Shown here: positions 1-7,952 of the stretch, piece by piece
Layout: the number at the start of each line of letters is the position of its first letter
Numbering within the stretch: the stretch's first letter is position 1
Assembly: GCF_001612615.1 (NCBI RefSeq)
Contig: NZ_BDAU01000055.1
Span: 1-48,899, forward strand
DNA: 48,899 nt
Reading direction: 5' to 3'
From: Nocardia amikacinitolerans NBRC 108937
Lineage (GTDB): Bacteria > Actinomycetota > Actinomycetes > Mycobacteriales > Mycobacteriaceae
Notes under the pieces: generated by a model
Databases searched by the model: none
Told to the model about the DNA's origin: nothing
What the model saw: only the letters and a program-made list of their open reading frames with translations
Made by a program: the position numbers and the translations under genes

Positions 1-2
1 CC

Positions 3-431
3 CAGCGCGACCCAGACGCGCCCGCGCCGACTCGCCGGCCTCACGAATCGGCGCGACAGAATCCCGATCTCGTCACCTACCCGCCCTACGGCGACTACGA
101 GTCCGACTGCCCCGCGCGCATGGGCGTCGACCTGTTCGGAAACTCCTGGCTGCCGGTGATCGTGTACATGCTTCGGGACGGGCCGATGCGCCCGGGCGAG
201 CTGCGGACCGCGATCGGTGGGATCAGTCAGAAGATGCTGACCCAAACGCTGCGCCGCATGGAGCAGCTCACCCTCGTGCACCGCCGCCGCTACGCCGAGG
301 CGCCGCCGCGCGTCGAGTACGAGCTCACCGAGGCCGGTCACGATCTGCTCGGTCCGATCTATGCCTTGGGGGAGTGGGTCGACAAACACGGCCGGGCGGT
401 GAACGCGGCGCTCGCGGGCGAGCAGGATTGA
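3..431 (+). CDS. HxlR-family winged-helix transcriptional regulator, 5' partial
   Basis: This is the C-terminal 142 codons of a winged-helix regulator of the HxlR family, which usually acts as a dimeric DNA-binding protein. The frame stays open to the left edge with no ATG, GTG or TTG start before the core, so the real start lies outside the window. An ATG at 120 falls inside the domain and would remove the family's conserved cysteine, seen here as SDCPAR just before it. The core shows NSWLPVIVYMLRDGP, PGELR, GISQKMLTQTLRRME and the wing VEYELTEAGHDLL, all typical of HxlR. The inducer and targets cannot be inferred. In mycobacteria a phosphoglycerate mutase gene usually sits before senX3, so this neighbour differs. 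Confidence 0.88.
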   Translation, partial: QRDPDAPAPTRRPHESARQNPDLVTYPPYGDYESDCPARMGVDLFGNSWLPVIVYMLRDGPMRPGELRTAIGGISQKMLTQTLRRMEQLTLVHRRRYAEAPPRVEYELTEAGHDLLGPIYALGEWVDKHGRAVNAALAGEQD

Positions 432-545
432 CGATCTTCGTCGCGGCGACACCCGGCGGCACCGCCGAGTCCGAACAACGCGTAAACACACGGCTAACGG
501 CCCTGGAAGGCCCCATGACCTGCGTGAAACTTCGTGTACCCGGCG

Positions 546-573
546 TTGGTCAGTCGGTCGGCGACCGTACGAT
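546..573 (+). promoter_or_regulatory. Candidate senX3-regX3 promoter, leaderless
   Basis: TTGGTC at 546-551 and TACGAT at 568-573 are separated by 16 bp. The -10 element ends 6 nt before the GTG at 580, so transcription would begin at or next to the start codon. Just upstream, GTGAAA (524) and GTGTAC (534) form a weak direct repeat that could be a degenerate PHO-box-like site. Confidence 0.45.
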
Positions 574-579
574 TCAAGT

Positions 580-1815
580 GTGAGTGTTCCGCAGGCCGTG
601 TTGTTGGCAGTCCTCGCGGCTGTCGTCGGCCTGGCAGTCGGTGGCCTGCTCATTCCGTACGTGAACGCCCGCCAGGCCGCCCGAAGGCAGGCCGATTCCG
701 GGCTGACCATGTCGCAGGTGCTCGACCTGATCGTGCTCGCTTCCGAAAGCGGCATCGCGGTGGTCGACCAGTACCGCGACGTGGTGCTGGTGAACCCGCG
801 CGCCGAGGAACTGGGCCTGGTCCGCAACCGCCTGCTCGACGAACGCGCATGGGCCGCCGTGGAGAAGGTGCTCGGTACCGGCGAGTCCGCGGAATTCGAT
901 CTGACCGCGAAGAACCCCATCCCCGGCCGCAGCAGGATCGCGGTGCGCGGCGTCGCGCGTCCGCTCTCGCCGGAGGAAACCGGCTTCACTGTGCTGTTCG
1001 CCGACGACGATTCCGAGCAGGCCCGCATGGAGGCCACCCGCCGCGATTTCGTCGCCAACGTCAGCCACGAGCTCAAGACCCCCGTCGGCGCGATGAGCCT
1101 GCTCGCCGAGGCGCTGCTGGAATCCGCCGACGACCCCGAGGCGGTGCGCCACTTCGGCGAGCGCGTCCTCGGCGAATCCCGCCGCCTCGGCAAGATGGTG
1201 ACCGAGTTGATCGCGCTCTCGCGCTTGCAGGGCGCGGAGAAGCTGCCCGAACTCGAGGTCGTCGACGTCGACACGGTCGTCATGCAGGCGGTGGACCGCT
1301 CCCGCACCGCGGCCGAGGCGGCGGGCATCACCGTCAGCACCGACCGGCCGAGCGGGCTCGAGGTCCTCGGCGACGAGACACTGCTCGTCACCGCACTGTC
1401 CAACCTGGTGGAGAACGCGATCGCCTACTCGCCGACCGGCTCGCACGTCTCGGTGAGCCGGTCGCTGCGCGGCGACCACGTCGCCATGGCGGTCACCGAC
1501 CGCGGCATCGGAATCCCGAAAGAAGACCAGGAGCGGGTGTTCGAACGGTTCTTCCGCTCCGACAAGGCGCGTTCGCGCGCCACCGGTGGTACCGGGCTCG
1601 GGCTCGCTATCGTCAAGCACGTGGCGGCCAACCACAACGGTGAGATCACTTTGTGGAGCAAACTGGGCACCGGATCGACGTTCACCTTGCGAATACCCGC
1701 CCACCTCGAGACCGACGGCGACGAGGAAGTCGACAGTCCCGCGGTGAGCACGAAGGAAACCGGCCCGCGTCCCCAGGGACCGGGCAGACCCAATGGTGTG
1801 GAGGCACGCAGATGA
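580..1815 (+). CDS. senX3: Two-component sensor histidine kinase SenX3
   Basis: This membrane sensor kinase is the partner of RegX3, and in mycobacteria the pair controls the phosphate-starvation response. The 411-residue product has an N-terminal membrane segment (about residues 4-26), a PAS-like region (about 45-140), and a HisKA domain with FVANVSHELKTPVG, where His163 is the expected phosphorylation site. An ATPase domain follows, with N box NLVENAIAYSP, G1 DRGIGIP and G2 GGTGLGLAIVKH. The GTG start is preceded by a -10-like TACGAT and no ribosome binding site, which fits a leaderless transcript. The stop overlaps the regX3 start as ATGA, so the genes are translationally coupled. No repeat separates the two genes as in M. 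tuberculosis. Confidence 0.93.
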   Translation: MSVPQAVLLAVLAAVVGLAVGGLLIPYVNARQAARRQADSGLTMSQVLDLIVLASESGIAVVDQYRDVVLVNPRAEELGLVRNRLLDERAWAAVEKVLGTGESAEFDLTAKNPIPGRSRIAVRGVARPLSPEETGFTVLFADDDSEQARMEATRRDFVANVSHELKTPVGAMSLLAEALLESADDPEAVRHFGERVLGESRRLGKMVTELIALSRLQGAEKLPELEVVDVDTVVMQAVDRSRTAAEAAGITVSTDRPSGLEVLGDETLLVTALSNLVENAIAYSPTGSHVSVSRSLRGDHVAMAVTDRGIGIPKEDQERVFERFFRSDKARSRATGGTGLGLAIVKHVAANHNGEITLWSKLGTGSTFTLRIPAHLETDGDEEVDSPAVSTKETGPRPQGPGRPNGVEARR

Positions 1816-2501
1816 CGAGTGTTCTGATCGTCGAGGATGAGGAGTCGCTGGCCGATCCGCTCGCGTTCCTGCTGCGCAAGGAGGGCTTCGAGGTCACCGT
1901 GGTGGGCGACGGACCTTCCGCGCTCGCCGAATTCGACCGCTCCGGTGCCGACATCGTCCTGCTGGACCTGATGCTGCCCGGCATGAGCGGCACCGATGTG
2001 TGCAAGCAGCTGCGCACCCGCAGCGGCGTGCCGGTCATCATGGTGACCGCGCGGGACAGCGAGATCGACAAGGTGGTCGGCCTGGAGCTGGGCGCCGACG
2101 ACTACGTCACCAAGCCGTACTCGTCACGCGAGCTCATCGCGCGCATCCGGGCGGTCCTGCGCCGCGGCGCGGGCGACGAGATCGAGGGTGGCAGCGAGAA
2201 CGGTGTGCTGGAGGCCGGTCCGGTCCGGATGGACGTCGACCGCCACACCGTGATGGTGAACGGCAAGCCGGTGACGTTGCCGCTCAAGGAATTCGATCTG
2301 CTCGAGTACCTGCTGCGCAACTCCGGCCGGGTGCTTACCCGCGGCCAGCTGATCGACCGGGTATGGGGCGCCGACTACGTCGGCGACACCAAGACCCTCG
2401 ACGTGCACGTCAAGCGGCTGCGCTCCAAGATCGAGGCCGATCCGGCCAAGCCCGAGCACCTGGTGACCGTGCGCGGTCTCGGGTACAAGCTCGAGGCATA
2501 G
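1812..2501 (+). CDS. regX3: Two-component response regulator RegX3
   Basis: This OmpR/PhoB-type response regulator is phosphorylated by SenX3 and binds DNA as a transcription factor for phosphate-starvation genes. The 229-residue product has a receiver domain with acidic pocket VEDEE near residue 8, phospho-acceptor Asp52 in LLDLMLPG, the switch Thr79 in MVTA, and Lys101 in YVTKPYSS. A winged-helix effector domain follows, with the usual LTRGQLIDRVWG recognition region and a C-terminal VRGLGYKLEA hairpin. Its length matches the family's usual 225-230 residues. The ATG overlaps the senX3 stop, and a strong hairpin terminator follows at 2517. Confidence 0.95.
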   Translation: MTSVLIVEDEESLADPLAFLLRKEGFEVTVVGDGPSALAEFDRSGADIVLLDLMLPGMSGTDVCKQLRTRSGVPVIMVTARDSEIDKVVGLELGADDYVTKPYSSRELIARIRAVLRRGAGDEIEGGSENGVLEAGPVRMDVDRHTVMVNGKPVTLPLKEFDLLEYLLRNSGRVLTRGQLIDRVWGADYVGDTKTLDVHVKRLRSKIEADPAKPEHLVTVRGLGYKLEA

Positions 2502-2516
2502 CCAACCGGACAGACA

Positions 2517-2568
2517 ACGGGCCCCGGTTCCGCCTCCTCACCCCGAGGGCGGAACCCGGGCCCGTTTC
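2517..2568 (+). terminator. Intrinsic terminator after senX3-regX3
   Basis: An 18-base inverted repeat with one mismatch (2517-2534 against 2548-2565, GGGCCCGGGTTCCGCC-like arms) encloses a short loop and is followed by TTTCGT. It lies 15 nt after the regX3 stop and also faces the convergent gene that ends at 2606. Confidence 0.8.
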
Positions 2569-2605
2569 GTCGTAGGTACGTGAGCGGCCCCCAGCGGACT
2601 CCCGG

Positions 2606-2938
2606 TTAGGGGAGGTAGACCCAGGTCGGGCCGATGGCGGGAACTTCGGTCTTGCGCAACGTGATCCAGCCGAGGTCGTCTTCCTGCATGCAGTCGTAGA
2701 GCGGCACGGTGGTGCCGTTGCCGCGGCAGGCGATGGTGCGGCTGACGCCGTAGGGGCTCATGATGACGTTCTTGCCCTCTTTGGCGGCGTTCATCGCGGC
2801 CGGATCGGTCGCGGGCACGAAAGTGGCGGTGAAGTCGGCGAACTTGGTCGGATCCGCGTCCGGCTCGGCGTGCGCGCCGCCTGCCACGGAGAGGGTCGCG
2901 CCGATGACGAGTGTTGCGAGGGTGAGCGCTTTCTTCAT
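2606..2938 (-). CDS. Small exported protein of unknown function
   Basis: The 110-residue product begins MKKALTLATLVIGATL and has a clear Sec signal peptide with probable cleavage after GGAHA, near residue 24. The mature part is about 85 residues and includes two cysteines (IACRGNGT and YDCMQEDD), which could form a disulfide outside the cell. A C-terminal segment contains WITLRK and PTWVYLP. No domain is recognised. The gene is the last of a minus-strand group of small exported proteins and converges with regX3. The ATG lacks a good ribosome binding site. The reading frame and signal peptide are convincing, but the function is unknown. Confidence 0.72.
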   Translation of the reverse strand: MKKALTLATLVIGATLSVAGGAHAEPDADPTKFADFTATFVPATDPAAMNAAKEGKNVIMSPYGVSRTIACRGNGTTVPLYDCMQEDDLGWITLRKTEVPAIGPTWVYLP

Positions 2939-3067
2939 GACCCGACATCAAACCCGAATCGGGTGACGCCCGCATGGCGAGCAGATGACCTGCCGGGTGC
3001 GTTCGGCTCACCCGAGCCGACCGGCCGGTGTGCAGGCCGCCGAGTGGCAACCTGCACACCACGCGCG

Positions 3068-3532
3068 TCAGCTGCTGCCGAACAGTCCGCCGAGCAGCCC
3101 GCCGAGCAGGCGTCCCGCGCTGCCGGTCCCGCTGCCGGAGGCACTGCCCGAGCTTCCGGTGCCGCCGCTGCTCGCCTTGGACACCTCGACCACGATCGAC
3201 TTCGTGCTGCCGCCCTGCTCGACGGTGAGGATGTGCTCGCCCGGCGTGCTCGGCTTCCATTCGATGGTCGCGGTGCCCGGCGGCCACGGCACCTTGGGCC
3301 CGCCGATGAATTCGCCGTTGTCGCTGAAGTAGACGAGCAGACCGCCGGACGCGCCGCCGACGTCGGCGGTGATCGTGTACGTGCTGCCCACCTTGTGGTT
3401 GCTGCCGTCGACCGAGACCGACTGCACGGCCGCGTACGCCGAGGGCGCGGTCAGCACGGCGACGGCGGTGGCGGCCGCGAATGCCGTGAGTCCTACGCCC
3501 GCCCCGCGCCGGATACTGCTGGGTGATGTCAT
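3068..3532 (-). CDS. Exported Ig-like-fold small protein, paralogue of the next gene
   Basis: This 154-residue exported protein has a signal peptide (MTSPSSIRRGAG then a hydrophobic stretch ending APSAYAA), a compact beta-rich domain of about 80 residues, and a Gly/Ser-rich tail ending GRLLGGLLGGLFGSS. The central domain (VGSTYTI, LLVYFSDNG, GPKVPWPPG, TPGEHILTVEQGGSTKSIVV) reads like a bacterial immunoglobulin-like fold. The ATG at 3532 is preceded by AGGAGG at good spacing, so it is preferred over an upstream in-frame ATG. The neighbour at 3678-4169 shares the same domain plan and the motif GGSTK(S/T)IVV, so the two are a tandem duplication. The function is unknown; cell-surface or secreted binding is a guess. 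Confidence 0.8.
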   Translation of the reverse strand: MTSPSSIRRGAGVGLTAFAAATAVAVLTAPSAYAAVQSVSVDGSNHKVGSTYTITADVGGASGGLLVYFSDNGEFIGGPKVPWPPGTATIEWKPSTPGEHILTVEQGGSTKSIVVEVSKASSGGTGSSGSASGSGTGSAGRLLGGLLGGLFGSS

Positions 3533-3677
3533 GGTGCTCCTCCTGTGCCGACCATGCGATCGACTGGACCCTACGCTTTGAAGCGAGAATGTTTCAGATT
3601 TCGGCTCGAGTTGGCCCGAGCGGAAATCTCGGAACCCGTTCGGCGCGGCCGTCTTTCGGGCTGCGCCAGATGTGCGC

Positions 3678-4169
3678 CTATCCGTTGCCGAAGAGGCTGC
3701 CGAGCAACTTGCCCGCGCTGCCGGTTCCCGCGCTGCCCGTGCCGTCACCCGGATCGCCCGGATCGCCGGGGTCACCCGGATCGCCTGGGTCGCCCGGATC
3801 GTTCGGGTCCTTGACCTGGACGACGATCGTCTTGGTGCTGCCGCCCTGCGAGGCCGTGATGAGGTGCTGCCCGGGCGTCGTCGGCGTCCAGCTGACCGAG
3901 GATTCGCCGACCGGCCACGGCACCTTCGGGCCCGCGATGTCGTCGCCGTTGTCCGACCAGTACACGAGCAGTCCGATGCCCGCGCCGCTGAGCTTGGCGC
4001 GCAACGTGTAGGTGGTGTTGATGGTGTGATCGGTGCCCGACACGGTGATCGAGTCGACGGTGGCGTGCGCCTGCGGTGCGGCGAAGACGGCGACGGCGGT
4101 GGCCGCCGCGAAGCCCGCGAGTCCGGCGCCGATCCGGCGCCCGAGCAGGGCTGACGTGGTGTAACTCAT
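3678..4169 (-). CDS. Exported Ig-like-fold protein with PGD repeats, paralogue of the previous gene
   Basis: The 163-residue product has a signal peptide ending APQAHAT (about residue 37) and then an Ig-like domain with TYTLRAKLSG, LLVYWSDNGDD, GPKVPWPVG, TPGQHLITASQ and GGSTKTIVV. A linker of about six consecutive GDP triplets follows, and the C terminus is GTGSAGKLLGSLFGNG. The linker is encoded by a 9-bp repeat near 3750-3809, which is a likely site of length variation. The ATG at 4169 has a CAGGAG ribosome binding site. It differs from its paralogue mainly in the linker, so the domain is conserved and the spacer is free to change. The function is unknown. Confidence 0.8.
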   Translation of the reverse strand: MSYTTSALLGRRIGAGLAGFAAATAVAVFAAPQAHATVDSITVSGTDHTINTTYTLRAKLSGAGIGLLVYWSDNGDDIAGPKVPWPVGESSVSWTPTTPGQHLITASQGGSTKTIVVQVKDPNDPGDPGDPGDPGDPGDPGDGTGSAGTGSAGKLLGSLFGNG

Positions 4170-4341
4170 GGTGTGCTCCTGTGCTGCCCACTGGATGTGG
4201 GCCTCCGCACAGTAAGTCACCGAATGTGTGAAATGGGGACGTTTCGCAAAACTGGACAAGCGTCCGTTAGGCGAGCGAGTCCGGCTGGGCCGACAGGCGG
4301 TGACCTTTGGTCGGGTTCGGTGTTCGGCTGGGGGCGAGGCG

Positions 4342-5220
4342 CTACTGCGCCGTGCCGTGCGCGGCCTGCTCCGCGTTGCGCTGCGCGTGCACCGTCGCGG
4401 GGTGCACCGCGATCAACCCCAGTCCTTCGCGGCGCTTGCAGTGCCTGGCCAGTTCCTCGTAGGCCGGTTCGCCGAGCAGTTCCTTCAGCTCGGGCGCGTA
4501 GGACTGCCAGACCGGTCGCGCGCCGACGTGCGCGTCCGGCGAACCCGAGCAGTACCAATCCAGATCGAGTCCGCCGGGACCCCACCCGCGCCGGTCGTAC
4601 TCGGTGATCACCGTGCGCAGGATCTGCACGCCGTCGGGACGGTCCACCCACTCCTGGGTGCGCCGAATCGGCAACTGCCAGCAGACATCCGGCTTCACCG
4701 TGTGCGGCTCCATGCCGCGGCGCAGCGCCATCGTGTGCAACGCGCAGCCGACGCCGCCTTCGAAGCCTGGCCGGTTCAGGAAGATGCACGCGCCCTCGAA
4801 GCGCCGGGTGCGCAGGGCGGGCTCGTCCTCGAGTTCGTCGAGTTCCAGATAGCCCTTCTTGGTGATCTTGCCCTTGGCGTTTCGGGCCTCGCCCATGAGC
4901 TGCCAGTCGGCCGGTGTGAGCATTCTCACAGCGTTGCGCAGGCGCTCCTGGTCGTCCTCGTCGGAGAGGAAAGCGCCGTGTGAACAGCAGCCGTCGTCCG
5001 GGCGGTCGGCGATGATGCCTTGGCAGGCGGGTGTTCCGAAGACGCAGGTCCACCGGGACAGCAGCCAGGTGAGGTCGGCGACGATCAGGTGCTCGTCATT
5101 TGCTGGATCCACGAACTCGATCCATTCGCGCGGAAAGTCCAGATCGACCTCGGGTGCCGGGTCGATCTTCGCCGCTGGTCGGGGCCGGGTCCGGCTGCTC
5201 GCCGCTGCGCCTACCGTCAC
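4342..5220 (-). CDS. Cysteine-cluster cytoplasmic protein, Rv0495c-like
   Basis: The 292-residue soluble protein corresponds by position and content to the conserved actinobacterial protein next to ppx (Rv0495c in M. tuberculosis). It has no signal peptide or membrane segment. Many cysteines are spread through the sequence in well-defined contexts: WTCVFGTPACQG, DDGCCSHGAF, GACIFLN, GVGCALH, DVCWQLP and WYCSG. This looks like a metal or Fe-S cluster site of the kind seen in YkgJ/DUF3109-type proteins, but that is inference. The GTG start at 5220 has a TAGCGT -10-like element 8 nt upstream on this strand. It is divergent from ppx with 65 bp between the starts. The biochemical role is unknown. 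Confidence 0.85.
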   Translation of the reverse strand: MTVGAAASSRTRPRPAAKIDPAPEVDLDFPREWIEFVDPANDEHLIVADLTWLLSRWTCVFGTPACQGIIADRPDDGCCSHGAFLSDEDDQERLRNAVRMLTPADWQLMGEARNAKGKITKKGYLELDELEDEPALRTRRFEGACIFLNRPGFEGGVGCALHTMALRRGMEPHTVKPDVCWQLPIRRTQEWVDRPDGVQILRTVITEYDRRGWGPGGLDLDWYCSGSPDAHVGARPVWQSYAPELKELLGEPAYEELARHCKRREGLGLIAVHPATVHAQRNAEQAAHGTAQ

Positions 5221-5228
5221 ATCTGCAG

Positions 5229-5279
5229 ACGCTAACAGTTCGATCGCCTGGCCTGAAGTGGTGGTCGACCCAGTACCGT
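5229..5279. promoter_or_regulatory. Divergent leaderless promoters for the cysteine-cluster gene and ppx
   Basis: On the minus strand TAGCGT (5234-5229) ends 8 nt before the GTG at 5220, with a weak TTCAGG -35 at 17 bp spacing. On the plus strand TACCGT (5274-5279) ends 6 nt before the GTG at 5286. Neither gene has a ribosome binding site in the remaining space. Confidence 0.4.
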
Positions 5280-5285
5280 GTTCAT

Positions 5286-6332
5286 GTGCGGCTTGGGGTA
5301 CTCGACGTCGGAAGCAATACCGTTCACCTGCTCGTGGTGGACGCGCACCGTGGTGCCCACCCGATGCCGATGAGCTCGACGAAGGCCACGCTCCGGCTCT
5401 CGGAGAACCTGGACGAAGAAGGGCGGATCACTGTCCGCGGCGCCGAGCGTCTCCTTGAGACCGTGGCCGAATTCGCCAGCATCGCCGAGACTTCCCGCTG
5501 CGTCGAGCTGATGCCGTTCGCCACCTCCGCGCTGCGCGAGGCGACCAACTCCGAACAGGTGCTGGCCAGGGTGCGCGCCGAGACGGGGGTCGATCTCCAA
5601 GTGCTCACCGGCGTCGACGAGGCCCGGCTGACTTTCCTCGCGGTGCGCCGCTGGTACGGCTGGAGCGCGGGTCGCATCCTCAATCTGGACATCGGCGGCG
5701 GATCGCTCGAGATGAGCAACGGCGGCGACGAGGAGCCCGATGTCGCGCTCTCCCTGCAACTCGGCGCGGGCAGGCTCACCAGGGACTGGCTGCGCGAGGA
5801 CCCACCGGGCAAGCGCAGGGTCGCGGTGCTGCGCGACTGGCTCGACGCCGAACTCGTCGCCCCCGCCAAACAGCTGATCGAGGTGGGCAGGCCCGACCTC
5901 GCCGTCGGCACCTCGAAGACCTTTCGCTCGCTCGCGCGACTGACCGGAGCGGCGCCCTCGGCGGCGGGTCCTCGGGTGCGCCGTACACTCACCAGCTCGG
6001 GTCTGCGCCAACTGATTGCGTTCATCTCGCGAATGACCGCGTCGGACCGTGCAGAATTGGAAGGCGTAAGTTCCGATCGGTCACAGCAATTGGTGGCTGG
6101 CGCATTGGTCGCGGAGGCGAGTATGCGGGCACTATCGCTGGATACGCTCGAGATTTGTCCGTGGGCGCTGCGGGAAGGACTGATCCTGCGCAAACTGGAT
6201 ACCGATATGAACGGTGGACCCAGAGCGTCGTTGCTGACGGGACCGGCGGCCGAACCAGGCAAGCCGGCGTCCGATGGTGGGCCGGGGCTGTCGGGTCCGG
6301 TCGAAACGGTGTCGTCGAAGGCGCAGGCATGA
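5286..6332 (+). CDS. ppx: Ppx/GppA-family exopolyphosphatase
   Basis: This enzyme of the ASKHA fold hydrolyses terminal phosphates of polyphosphate, and related enzymes act on pppGpp. It closely resembles mycobacterial Ppx1 (Rv0496). The start GTG at 5286 gives MRLGVLDVGSNTVHLLVVDA, the phosphate-1 motif. The adenosine-side motif LNLDIGGGSLEMS follows near residue 130, with AVGTSKTFRSLARL later. The 348-residue size is that of the short, single-module actinobacterial form without the C-terminal helical domain of E. coli Ppx. Its link to the senX3-regX3 phosphate sensor upstream is sensible. The stop overlaps the next gene as ATGA. Confidence 0.93.
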   Translation: MRLGVLDVGSNTVHLLVVDAHRGAHPMPMSSTKATLRLSENLDEEGRITVRGAERLLETVAEFASIAETSRCVELMPFATSALREATNSEQVLARVRAETGVDLQVLTGVDEARLTFLAVRRWYGWSAGRILNLDIGGGSLEMSNGGDEEPDVALSLQLGAGRLTRDWLREDPPGKRRVAVLRDWLDAELVAPAKQLIEVGRPDLAVGTSKTFRSLARLTGAAPSAAGPRVRRTLTSSGLRQLIAFISRMTASDRAELEGVSSDRSQQLVAGALVAEASMRALSLDTLEICPWALREGLILRKLDTDMNGGPRASLLTGPAAEPGKPASDGGPGLSGPVETVSSKAQA

Positions 6333-7939
6333 GTGATGAGTCCAAGCAGCTATCGGTTGCCGAGCTGCTGGCCCGCAACGGGCAGCAGGGCGCGTCGTCC
6401 TCCGGCGGCGGTCGCCGCAGACGCGGTGGTCGCGGCATCTCCGTCGCCGAGCTGACGGGCGACCTGCCGGTCATCCGGGAAGGCGGCAGCCACTCCGCGC
6501 ACGCCGCGCCCGACGACGAGGTCGCCGAAGCGCCGTCGTTCGAGCCCGCTTCCTACGCGCCGACATCGTTCGAACCCCCGTCGTTCGAGTCACCCTCGTA
6601 CGAACCGGCCGCCTACGAGCCCGCCGCATTCGAACCGGTTGCGTCCGAGCCGGTTTCGTACACCGCCCCGGATCCCGTCGCGGAGCTGCCGAGCCACTCG
6701 CCGATGTCGGGCCCGATCACCCGCTACGACCCGCTGGCGCCGTACCGGGAAACGACGTCCTATCCCGAGCCGACGCCCTACCCGGCGACGTCGTACTCGG
6801 ATCCGCCGCCCGGACGCTCCAACCTGGTGATGCCGGGACGCGACATGTCCTCCGGCTCCCGGCACAGCGCGCCGGACCCGCTGGAATCCGCGACCCCCTA
6901 CGCCGATCCGCTGTCGGAGGCCCCGCGCAGCGGTCGCGGCGGCCGCAGGCGCAAGCCGGACCCCGACGAGGACGCCACCATCGTGGTCGGCCCGCCGCTG
7001 CGCGATCCGGTCGATTTCGACATCCCCCGCAACGGGCACCCGGACGAGCCGCGCGGCTCGGACCGGCAGGAACGCGGCGGCCGTGCCGCACGCCGAAGGG
7101 CGGCGGAGGCCGACGACACGGGTCCCTCGACCGCCGCGTGGGCGCCGCCGTCGAACGATTTCGCCGCCGATTCCGGTCCCCTGCCGCTCTCGCCGCTGCC
7201 CGATCACGCCAAGCTGTCCAGCCGCGCGCCGAGCAAGGAGGCGCGGCAGGAGCCGCGGAGATCTTCCCGTTCCGAGACGCTGCGGGCCCGTGCCGAAGGC
7301 GCCCTGCCCGCCTGGTCGGCGCGGACAAGGCACAAGCCGGAGCCGGAGAAGTCCGACTCCGAGCCGGAGTCGGGCGGGATACCGACCGCCGCGTGGTCGC
7401 TTGCCAGCCAGGATCAGCAGCTGGTCTCCGGTTCCACGGTGGCGGGCGACCTGCTGCGCGACGGTGTCGAGCGCGCCGAACGCGCGGGCGGCGGTCGCGG
7501 ACGGTCGCGCGGCGGCCGGGCCCAAGTCGAGCTCGACGAGGGCCTGACCGATGTGCACGACCCGTTCCTGCTCGACGACGAGGAGGACGAGGACGACGCA
7601 CCGGCGCCGCAGAAGAAGCCCGCCGCGCGGTCGGCGCAGCGCCGCTCCCGCGCCGCGCGCAAGGCCGAGTACGACGCCAACCGCAAGCAGTGGATGATCC
7701 TCGGCGGCCAGAGCGCTGGCGCGGCCGTCGCCGGAATGTTGCTGTTCAAGGGTTTCGAGCGGATGTGGGAGATGCTCCCCTGGGTGGCGCTGGCGCTGGC
7801 GATGATCGTGATCCTCGGCCTGGTGGCCCTGGTGCGGATTCTGCGCCGGACCGACGACATCCTCAGCACGGTGATTGCCGTCGTAGTGGGCATCTTCGTC
7901 ACGCTGGGACCGCTAGCCTTTCTTCTCAGTACGAACTGA
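6329..7939 (+). CDS. Membrane protein with long disordered N-terminal region, Rv0497-like
   Basis: The 536-residue protein starts MSDESKQLSVAELLARNG and has a basic patch (GGGRRRRGGRG) followed by ISVAELTGDLP, both conserved at the N terminus of this mycobacterial family. About 420 residues of low-complexity sequence follow, rich in Pro, Ser and Glu, with repeated SFEP, YEPA and FEP units near residues 70-110 and a second basic stretch. The C terminus carries three predicted membrane segments (about 455-475, 480-505 and 515-535). It is translationally coupled to ppx. The large N-terminal region probably faces the cytoplasm. It is much longer than the roughly 310 residues of Rv0497, because of the repeats. 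The function is unknown. Confidence 0.82.
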   Translation: MSDESKQLSVAELLARNGQQGASSSGGGRRRRGGRGISVAELTGDLPVIREGGSHSAHAAPDDEVAEAPSFEPASYAPTSFEPPSFESPSYEPAAYEPAAFEPVASEPVSYTAPDPVAELPSHSPMSGPITRYDPLAPYRETTSYPEPTPYPATSYSDPPPGRSNLVMPGRDMSSGSRHSAPDPLESATPYADPLSEAPRSGRGGRRRKPDPDEDATIVVGPPLRDPVDFDIPRNGHPDEPRGSDRQERGGRAARRRAAEADDTGPSTAAWAPPSNDFAADSGPLPLSPLPDHAKLSSRAPSKEARQEPRRSSRSETLRARAEGALPAWSARTRHKPEPEKSDSEPESGGIPTAAWSLASQDQQLVSGSTVAGDLLRDGVERAERAGGGRGRSRGGRAQVELDEGLTDVHDPFLLDDEEDEDDAPAPQKKPAARSAQRRSRAARKAEYDANRKQWMILGGQSAGAAVAGMLLFKGFERMWEMLPWVALALAMIVILGLVALVRILRRTDDILSTVIAVVVGIFVTLGPLAFLLSTN

Positions 7940-7952
7940 GTAGGGAGCGGCT

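Noticed and set aside
534..1643. 369-codon open frame overlapping senX3 in another frame
   Set aside because: It is a shadow of senX3. Arg/Gly/Pro-rich composition and no domain mark it as an effect of high GC.
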